Assembly (NCBI GenBank): GCA_003542935.1 | Contig: DPJQ01000202.1 | Location: 15,711-25,347, forward strand | DNA from: Lachnospiraceae bacterium | GTDB lineage: Bacteria; Bacillota; Clostridia; Lachnospirales; Lachnospiraceae | DNA length: 9,637 nucleotides | Direction of reading: 5' to 3' | Shown: in pieces, positions 1 to 4,860 of the stretch | Numbering within the stretch: the stretch's first letter is position 1 | Layout: each line of letters starts with the position of its first letter | Notes under the pieces: model-generated | What the model saw: only the letters and a program-made list of their open reading frames with translations | The model's database searches: none | Told to the model about the DNA's origin: nothing | Position numbers and translations under genes: made by a program

Positions 1-1634
1 TAGAAGGTGCCGCCCTGCACCACGATATGGCTGCCCAGCTCCGAGGCGTCGGAGACCTTGATGACTTTGTACAGGGCATTTTTGATCACGGAGTAAGCCA
101 GGCCCGCCGAGATATCGGCCACCGAAGCGCCCTCCTTCTGGGCCTGTTTCACCTTGGAATTCATAAATACGGTACAGCGGGTGCCCAGGTCGATGGGATG
201 CTCGGCAAAAAGGGCCTCTTTGGCGAAATCCTGTACACTGTAGTTCAAAGATTTCGCGAAGGTTTCTATGAAAGAACCGCATCCCGAGGAGCAGGCTTCG
301 TTGAGCAGTACGCTGTCCACGGCATGGTTTTTGATCTTGATACATTTCATGTCCTGGCCGCCGATATCCAGGATACAGTCCACGTCGGGCTGGAAAAATG
401 CGGCGGCATAATAGTGGGATATGGTTTCCACCTCTCCCTCATCGAGCAGAAGAGCAGCTTTTATGAGGGCTTCGCCGTAACCCGTGGAACAGGCGTGGAC
501 GATCTGGGCGTCCTCGGGGAGCAGACGGTAGATCTCCTGGATCGACCGGATCGTGGTGGCCAGGGGGCTGCCGTTGTTGTTGCTGTAGAAAGAATAGAGC
601 AGCGTCCCGTCCTCACCGATCAGGGCCGTCTTTGTGGTGGTGGAACCGGCGTCGATGCCCAGGTAACAGTTGCCGGAGTATTCGGCCAGGCTGCCGGTCT
701 TTACGGTATACTGATCCTGCCGTTTGCGGAAAATATCGTATTCCCCGCGGTCGGTGAACAGCGGCTCCATGCGGGCTACCTCGAATTCCAGCTTGACGGT
801 GGAGGTGAGCTGTTCTTTCATGGCATCAAGGGATACGGTCACATCCTGCTGATGATTCATGGCGGAGCCGATGGCCGCGAACAGATGGGAATTGCCCGGG
901 GCGATCGTGTGCTCATCATCGAGACGCAGGGTGCGGACGAAGGCCTGTTTCAACTCCGAGAGGAAATGCAGCGGGCCCCCCAGGAACGCGATATGGCCCC
1001 GGATGGGCTTGCCGCAGGCCAGCCCGCTGATGGTCTGGTTGACCACGGCCTGAAAAATGGAGGCGGCCAGATCCTCCTTGGTGGCCCCGTCGTTGATCAG
1101 GGGCTGGATATCCGATTTGGCAAATACGCCGCAGCGGGCGGCGATCGGATACAGGGCCCGGTATTGTTTGGCGTATTCGTTTAAGCCCATGGCGTCGGTC
1201 TGCAGGAGGGAGGCCATCTGGTCGATGAAAGAGCCGGTGCCCCCGGCGCAGATGCCGTTCATGCGCTGCTCCACGTTGCCGCCCTCAAAATAGATGATCT
1301 TGGCGTCCTCTCCGCCCAGCTCAATGGCCACGTCGGTCTGCGGCGCCAGCTCCTGCAGGGCGCTGGAGACGGCGATCACTTCCTGGACGAAGGGAACCTC
1401 CAGATGGCGGGCCAGTGTCAGGCCCCCGGAACCGGTGATGACCGGGTGCAGGCTGCACTCGCCGAGCCGGTCTTTTGCCTCACCGAGCAGATGGGCCAGG
1501 GTTTCCTGGATATTGGCAAAGTGGCGCTCATAATCTGCAAAGAGGAGCTTATGCTCATCATCCAGAATAGCTATTTTTACCGTTGTGGAACCGATATCGA
1601 TTCCCAATGCATATGTAGTAGTTGTATTTGACAT
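1..1634 (-). CDS. Acyl-CoA dehydratase activase-related protein (BadF/BcrA/HgdC ATPase family), 5' part, runs off the left edge
   Basis: Only the first 544 codons are visible; the frame is open to position 1. Two ASKHA-type activator domains follow one another. The first has GIDIGSTT (residues 11-18), ELGGEDAK, Cys129 in ICAGGTGSF and Cys168 in ARCGVF. The second has GIDAGSTT (326-333), DIGGQDMK, Cys448 in ACSSGCGSF and Cys487 in TRCTVF. In both, the cysteines are 39 residues apart, the spacing I recall for the [4Fe-4S] ligands of HgdC, the ATP-driven electron donor of (R)-2-hydroxyglutaryl-CoA dehydratase. Very large clostridial relatives (about 1,400 aa) carry two activator domains and then dehydratase-like regions; the rest of this gene probably encodes those, outside the window. 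The exact substrate of this subfamily is unknown to me. The protein should be cytoplasmic and oxygen-sensitive. The start at 1634 is chosen because the family motif begins at residue 11. Its AAAGGAGG lies 28 nt upstream, unusually far. Confidence 0.9.
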   Translation of the reverse strand, partial: MSNTTTTYALGIDIGSTTVKIAILDDEHKLLFADYERHFANIQETLAHLLGEAKDRLGECSLHPVITGSGGLTLARHLEVPFVQEVIAVSSALQELAPQTDVAIELGGEDAKIIYFEGGNVEQRMNGICAGGTGSFIDQMASLLQTDAMGLNEYAKQYRALYPIAARCGVFAKSDIQPLINDGATKEDLAASIFQAVVNQTISGLACGKPIRGHIAFLGGPLHFLSELKQAFVRTLRLDDEHTIAPGNSHLFAAIGSAMNHQQDVTVSLDAMKEQLTSTVKLEFEVARMEPLFTDRGEYDIFRKRQDQYTVKTGSLAEYSGNCYLGIDAGSTTTKTALIGEDGTLLYSFYSNNNGSPLATTIRSIQEIYRLLPEDAQIVHACSTGYGEALIKAALLLDEGEVETISHYYAAAFFQPDVDCILDIGGQDMKCIKIKNHAVDSVLLNEACSSGCGSFIETFAKSLNYSVQDFAKEALFAEHPIDLGTRCTVFMNSKVKQAQKEGASVADISAGLAYSVIKNALYKVIKVSDASELGSHIVVQGGTF

Positions 1635-1876
1635 AAAAAAAACAGGCAGAAAAAATCTGCATCCTCCTTTTATATACAGGGCGGGGTGCGTTCCGGATTA
1701 ATACGGCAAAACAGGAAACACACTCCCTTGCGTCATTCGGTTGTATCCGCCTGCCGGCAAAAGCCGGAGAGATTCTGCTGGTGTGACTTGTTCCTGCAGC
1801 GGACCAGGCGGATGTGCCCGCATGTCCGTTTGTCCCCAGGGGGGGATCCGGTACAGTGCTGGTTCTTTCGGAAAAC
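1635..1876 (-). promoter_or_regulatory. Long 5' leader of the activase gene, with a hairpin and T8 tract between SD and ATG
   Basis: The predicted transcript has a leader of roughly 240 nt with no convincing gene. It contains a tight hairpin, CCGGC-TTTT-GCCGG (1754-1767), and an imperfect stem at 1806-1828. The SD AAAGGAGG occupies 1663-1670. Between it and the ATG at 1634 lie the stem-loop GCAGA-TTTTT-TCTGC (1646-1660), CTG, and eight T residues (1635-1642). If the hairpin folds, the effective SD-ATG distance shrinks to about 13 nt. The same hairpin plus T8 also resembles a weak intrinsic terminator. I compared the leader by eye with T-box, cobalamin, TPP, glycine and c-di-GMP signatures and recognised none. 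Confidence 0.45.
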
Positions 1877-1882
1877 GTAGTC

Positions 1883-1911
1883 ATTATACGACAAAATTCT
1901 GACTGTGGCAA
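1883..1911 (-). promoter_or_regulatory. Sigma-A type promoter for the activase gene
   Basis: Read on the minus strand, TTGCCA (1906-1911) is followed by exactly 17 bases and a perfect TATAAT (1883-1888). Transcription should start near 1876 and run leftward. The -35 lies 43 bp from the -35 of the oppositely directed tgt promoter, so the two may share any operator placed between them. Confidence 0.75.
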
Positions 1912-1954
1912 TGCAGAAAATATAGGCAATTTAGAAAAAGATAATAAAATTTCA

Positions 1955-1983
1955 TTGAAAAATCCGGGAAGCCCCGCTATACT
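1955..1983 (+). promoter_or_regulatory. Sigma-A type promoter for tgt
   Basis: TTGAAA (1955-1960), a 17-base spacer and TATACT (1978-1983) form a good promoter. Transcription should start near 1990, leaving a leader of about 85 nt before the tgt ATG. The upstream flank (about 1920-1954) is A/T-rich and could act as an UP element. Confidence 0.75.
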
Positions 1984-2076
1984 GGGGAAGTATGTTTAAA
2001 CGGTAATTTCTTCCGATGGGCCAGGGCGGGTCAGACCGTCCAAAGCTGCAGGCAATTTTAAAGGTATGGGAATAGT

Positions 2077-3219
2077 ATGTATAAAGTGATCAAATATAAC
2101 GGAAAGGCAAAACGGGCCGTCATGGAGACGGTGCACGGTACGATCCAGACACCGGTATTTATGAATGTAGGTACGGCGGCGGCCATCAAGGGAGCGGTGG
2201 CCACCACGGATCTCTATGAGATCGGCACCCAGGTGGAACTGTCCAATACTTACCATCTTCATGTGCGCCCCGGCGACGAGGTGGTAAAAAAGCTCGGCGG
2301 GCTCCACAAATTTATGAACTGGGACAGGCCGATTCTGACGGATTCCGGCGGTTTCCAGGTGTTTTCCCTGGCGGGACTGCGGAAGATCAAGGAGGAAGGC
2401 GTATATTTCAACAGCCATGTGGACGGCAGGAAAATTTTTATGGGCCCGGAGGAGAGTATGCAGATCCAGTCCAACCTGGGCTCTACCATTGCTATGGCTT
2501 TCGATGAATGCCCTTCCAGCGTGGCTGACCGGGAATATGTGCAGCGTTCCGTGGACCGTACCACCCGCTGGCTGGCCCGGTGTAAAGAAAAGATGAAAGA
2601 GTTAAACAGCCGGGAAGATACGGTCAACCGCCGTCAGCTTCTGTTCGGCATCAACCAGGGGGCGGTCTATGAGGATATCCGGATTGCCCATGCCCGCGCG
2701 ATCAGCGAGATGGATCTGGACGGTTACGCGGTGGGCGGCCTGGCGGTGGGGGAGAGCCACGAGGAGATGTACCGGATATTGGATGAAACGGTGCCCTGTC
2801 TGCCGAAAGAGAAGCCTACTTATCTGATGGGTGTGGGAACGCCGGCCAATATCCTGGAGGCTGTGGACCGGGGCGTGGATTTTTTTGACTGCGTGTACCC
2901 GAGCCGGAACGGCCGCCATGGCCATGTCTACACGAACCGGGGCAAGCTGAACCTGTTTAATGCGAAATATGAACTGGACGCGGCGCCCATCGAGGAGGGC
3001 TGCGGCTGTCCGGCCTGCCGTCATTACAGCCGGGCCTATATCCGCCATCTGCTCAAGGCGAAGGAGATGCTGGGAATGAGGCTGTGTGTGCTTCACAATC
3101 TCTATTTCTATAATATGATGATGACAGAGATCCGAGAAGCCATAGAGCAGGAGCGGTATACGGAATATAAAAAGAAAAAGCTGGATGGCTTCCTGGAGAA
3201 TGACGGGAAGGGAAAGTGA
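2077..3219 (+). CDS. tgt: tRNA-guanine(34) transglycosylase (queuine tRNA-ribosyltransferase)
   Basis: This cytoplasmic enzyme swaps guanine 34 of GUN-anticodon tRNAs (Asp, Asn, His, Tyr) for the queuosine precursor preQ1. The 380-aa length is normal for bacterial Tgt. The N-terminus has HGTIQTPVFMNVGT, then SNTYHLHVRPGDE. Asp89 lies in LTDSGGFQVF, the substrate pocket is marked by GGLAVGE (220-226), and the catalytic nucleophile should be Asp271 in FDCVYPSRNGRHG. The zinc site is intact: Cys309, Cys311, Cys314 and His340 (CxCx2C then H, 26 residues later). The start at 2077 fits the family N-terminus (MYK...), although its SD is weak (AAAGG at 2060-2064, 12 nt away); an upstream ATG at 2066 is out of frame. 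The gene has its own promoter and precedes yajC, a very common arrangement. No queA or other queuosine gene lies in the window. Confidence 0.97.
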   Translation: MYKVIKYNGKAKRAVMETVHGTIQTPVFMNVGTAAAIKGAVATTDLYEIGTQVELSNTYHLHVRPGDEVVKKLGGLHKFMNWDRPILTDSGGFQVFSLAGLRKIKEEGVYFNSHVDGRKIFMGPEESMQIQSNLGSTIAMAFDECPSSVADREYVQRSVDRTTRWLARCKEKMKELNSREDTVNRRQLLFGINQGAVYEDIRIAHARAISEMDLDGYAVGGLAVGESHEEMYRILDETVPCLPKEKPTYLMGVGTPANILEAVDRGVDFFDCVYPSRNGRHGHVYTNRGKLNLFNAKYELDAAPIEEGCGCPACRHYSRAYIRHLLKAKEMLGMRLCVLHNLYFYNMMMTEIREAIEQERYTEYKKKKLDGFLENDGKGK

Positions 3220-3223
3220 GTTT

Positions 3224-3252
3224 GTAACAGTTCAGACGAGCCGGCCTGTTAC
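3224..3252. repeat. 29-nt palindromic repeat, copy 1
   Basis: GTAACAG (3224-3230) and CTGTTAC (3246-3252) are perfect 7-nt inverted arms. Inside is a partly paired TCAG/CCGG segment around the loop ACGAG. A second copy of the same length and layout lies at 9442-9470. Copy 1 starts 4 nt after the tgt stop codon. No T-tract follows, so it is not a standard terminator on the plus strand. It looks like a small dispersed REP-like element. Confidence 0.6.
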
Positions 3253-3301
3253 AGGAGTTTCGCCCTGTGAGCAAAAAACATAAATTTAAAGCAAAAAATA
3301 A

Positions 3302-3330
3302 TTGCCCATCAGCCGTAAGTCTGGTATGAT
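3302..3330 (+). promoter_or_regulatory. Sigma-A type promoter for yajC
   Basis: TTGCCC (3302-3307), a 17-base spacer and TATGAT (3325-3330) form a reasonable promoter behind an A/T-rich stretch (3271-3301). Transcription would start near 3337. The leader of about 66 nt holds a possible hairpin with arms GCCGCC (3348-3353) and GGCGGC (3376-3381). yajC can therefore be transcribed independently of tgt. Confidence 0.65.
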
Positions 3331-3403
3331 ACCTTTTAACGATTATAGCCGCCGAACGCAGAGTGTCGGCGCAAAGGCGGCATCACAGATCAGGAGGAAA
3401 AAG

Positions 3404-3712
3404 ATGATTGTAGCGAGTGAAGCAGCAGCAGGCGGCAGCACAGTCATGATGCTTGTATGGATCGTGATCATGTTTGCCATCATGTATTTTTTGATGATTC
3501 GTCCCCAGAAGAAGGAGCAGAAACGGCTGACCGCGATGCTGGGCGCCATGGAAGTGGGCGACGCAGTGGTGACGACGGGAGGCTTTTACGGTATCGTGAT
3601 CGATATCACGGAGGAAGATGTGATCGTGGAGTTCGGCAATAACAAGAACTGCCGTATACCGATGAAAAAAGCCGCTATTTCCCAGGTGGAGAAGCCGGGG
3701 GAGGCGGAGTAA
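3404..3712 (+). CDS. yajC: Preprotein translocase subunit YajC
   Basis: YajC is a small membrane protein associated with the SecDF part of the Sec translocon. The 102-aa product has a short N-terminus and one membrane span (about residues 13-32), then the family hallmark RPQKKEQK (33-40) and a cytoplasmic domain with EVGDAVVTTGGFYGIV, ITEEDVIVEFG and the ending MKKAAISQV. The start at 3404 is preferred over an in-frame ATG at 3302. AGGAGG lies at 3392-3397, 6 nt before it, and the upstream start would fall inside the promoter. It follows tgt, as in many bacteria, but a terminator comes directly after instead of secD and secF. Confidence 0.95.
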   Translation: MIVASEAAAGGSTVMMLVWIVIMFAIMYFLMIRPQKKEQKRLTAMLGAMEVGDAVVTTGGFYGIVIDITEEDVIVEFGNNKNCRIPMKKAAISQVEKPGEAE

Positions 3713-3716
3713 AGGG

Positions 3717-3766
3717 ATTGCCGCAGGGCAGGTGCCAGTCATCTGTTTTGCGGCAGTTTTCATTTG
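3717..3766 (+). terminator. Strong intrinsic terminator after yajC
   Basis: The arms 3719-3734 and 3740-3755 pair over all 16 positions when G-U pairs are allowed (three are consecutive GGG/TTT), around the 5-nt loop CCAGT. TTTTCATTT follows from 3757. It begins 4 nt after the yajC stop codon and separates yajC from the AraC-type regulator. Confidence 0.85.
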
Positions 3767-3782
3767 GCAAACGATGGTACGG

Positions 3783-3837
3783 CCTCTCATTTTCGGGCAG
3801 AGAGTGAGAGGAAAAAAGCAGCGTGGCGCTGTATACT
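3783..3837 (+). promoter_or_regulatory. Candidate promoter and operator region of the AraC-type regulator
   Basis: TATACT at 3832-3837 is a good -10 element, but no clear -35 lies 16-18 bases upstream, which is typical of promoters needing an activator. Two inverted repeats lie just upstream: CCTCTCA (3783-3789) with TGAGAGG (3805-3811), and CAGCG-TGG-CGCTG (3819-3831). Either could be the binding site for the regulator itself. The assignment is inference. Confidence 0.4.
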
Positions 3838-3862
3838 GAGAGATGACAGGAGGATTTGAAGC

Positions 3863-4708
3863 ATGGAATGGATTGACAGACTGAATGAGGCGATCGATTA
3901 TATTGAGGAACATCTGACGGAGGAGATGGATTATGAGCGGCTTGGGCGGATCGCCTGCTGTTCTTCCTATCATTTCCAGAGGATGTTTGCCTACATGGCC
4001 GGCGTTCCTTTGTCCGAGTATATCCGCAGGAGAAAAATGTCCCTGGCCGCGGTGGACCTGCAGGGCGGGGAGATGAAGATCATCGATGTGGCGGGCAAAT
4101 ACGGTTACAGTTCGCCCACGGCATTTAACAGAGAGTTTCAGTCGGTTTATGGTATGGCCCCGTCTGTGGTAAAAAAAGAGGGGGTATCCGTAAAATCCTT
4201 TCCGCCTGTCCGGTTTAAGATCACAGTCAAAGGAGTGGAAGAGATGAATTATCGGATCGAAACCAAGGATGCTTTCCGTATCGTAGGCGTGTCGGTGCCG
4301 CTGCATAAGGAGATCGAGGAAAATTTTGCGGTCATTCCTGCTAAGTGGCAGGAGATATCTGCGAATGGAACATTGCAGAAACTGATTACTATGATGGATA
4401 CGCCGCCGATGGGAGTGCTCGGCGTCAGCACCTGCAACGATACGGAACCGTGGAGATACTATATAGCCGTATCTGCCTCACAGGCCGGGGAAGGCTTTGA
4501 GGAATATACGGTGCCGGCGGCTACCTGGGCCATATTTTCCGGGGAAGGCACAAACCAGTCCGTCCAGGAACTGGAGCGGCGTATCGTGACAGAGTGGCTG
4601 CCCACATCGGGATATGAGTACGGCAATGCCCCGGATGTCGAGGTTTATCTGAATCCCGACCCGCAGAATGCACGGTACGAGGTGTGGATTCCTGTGGTGA
4701 AAAAATAA
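3863..4708 (+). CDS. AraC-family transcriptional regulator with GyrI-like effector-binding domain
   Basis: The 281-aa protein has an N-terminal AraC/XylS DNA-binding domain (about residues 5-105). The first helix-turn-helix lies around 25-47 (LGRIACCSSYHFQRMFAYMAG) and the second around 73-96 with the signature IIDVAGKYGYSSPTAFNREF. The C-terminal half (about 127-280) resembles the GyrI-like/AraC effector-binding fold, with NYRIETKDAFRIVGVSV, EYTVPAATWAIFSGEG and the closing DVEVYLNPDPQNARYEVWIPV. Members with this layout (Rob-like or BltR-like ligand sensors) bind small, often cationic or aromatic molecules; the ligand here cannot be told. AGGAGG (3848-3853) lies 9 nt before the ATG. A terminator follows about 60 nt after the stop. 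Possible targets are its own promoter and the secreted-protein gene downstream, but nothing in the sequence proves this. Confidence 0.92.
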   Translation: MEWIDRLNEAIDYIEEHLTEEMDYERLGRIACCSSYHFQRMFAYMAGVPLSEYIRRRKMSLAAVDLQGGEMKIIDVAGKYGYSSPTAFNREFQSVYGMAPSVVKKEGVSVKSFPPVRFKITVKGVEEMNYRIETKDAFRIVGVSVPLHKEIEENFAVIPAKWQEISANGTLQKLITMMDTPPMGVLGVSTCNDTEPWRYYIAVSASQAGEGFEEYTVPAATWAIFSGEGTNQSVQELERRIVTEWLPTSGYEYGNAPDVEVYLNPDPQNARYEVWIPVVKK

Positions 4709-4736
4709 CAATGCATATCATATACGTGGACGGAAA

Positions 4737-4764
4737 TTTTAAATTAATAAAGTGTTAATATTAT
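4737..4764 (+). promoter_or_regulatory. Weak candidate promoter for the FN3 protein gene
   Basis: TTTTAA (4737-4742), 16 bases and TATTAT (4759-4764) are the best promoter-like elements between the regulator and the next gene. If real, transcription would start at about 4771, inside the first arm of the terminator, so the match is doubtful. No better promoter is seen between the terminator and the gene. Confidence 0.25.
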
Positions 4765-4768
4765 GACT

Positions 4769-4813
4769 CCGGATGCCGAAGGTTAAACAGATACCTTTTG
4801 CATCCGGTTTTTT
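4769..4813 (+). terminator. Intrinsic terminator between the AraC-type regulator and the FN3 protein gene, possibly an attenuator
   Basis: CCGGATGC (4769-4776) pairs perfectly with GCATCCGG (4800-4807). An inner GAAGG/CCTTT stem extends it, and six T residues follow (4808-4813). The mini-ORF ribosome binding site begins only 12 nt later, leaving no room for a normal promoter behind it. It therefore ends the regulator transcript and may also limit transcription into the surface-protein gene. Confidence 0.85.
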
Positions 4814-4837
4814 GCCGGGAGCAAAGAGGTGAAGAAT

Positions 4838-4858
4838 ATGTGCAGTAACGGAGGGTGA
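4838..4858 (+). CDS. Candidate six-codon leader peptide (MCSNGG)
   Basis: AGAGGTG (4825-4831) stands 6 nt before an ATG that opens the six-residue ORF M-C-S-N-G-G ending in TGA (4856-4858). Its last two sense codons (GGA GGG) form the SD of the following gene, whose ATG begins 2 nt after the stop codon. A ribosome finishing here would be placed on the next start, so translational coupling or control is plausible. The ORF is too short for sequence statistics; support comes from the SD and the spacing only. Confidence 0.4.
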   Translation: MCSNGG

Positions 4859-4860
4859 GT

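Noticed and set aside
27..1184. Long open frame (385 codons) on the plus strand
   Set aside because: It is antisense to the activase gene, whose minus-strand frame carries clear family motifs; the plus frame shows no recognisable domain.
1635..1880. Riboswitch or T-box in the activase leader
   Set aside because: Hairpins are present, but no signature of a class I know could be matched; left as an unclassified leader.
1558..1929. 123-codon minus-strand frame covering the activase leader
   Set aside because: It crosses the predicted promoter and lacks family features; only its inner ATG at 1662, next to the SD, deserved mention as a possible frameshift partner.
3302..3403. In-frame upstream start for yajC
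   Set aside because: It lies within the promoter elements, has no SD, and would add residues before the usual YajC N-terminus; the start at 3404 has AGGAGG at 6 nt.
3383..4306. 307-codon open frame on the minus strand
   Set aside because: It overlaps yajC, its terminator and the AraC-type regulator, all well supported on the plus strand; the translation is His/Arg-rich shadow sequence.
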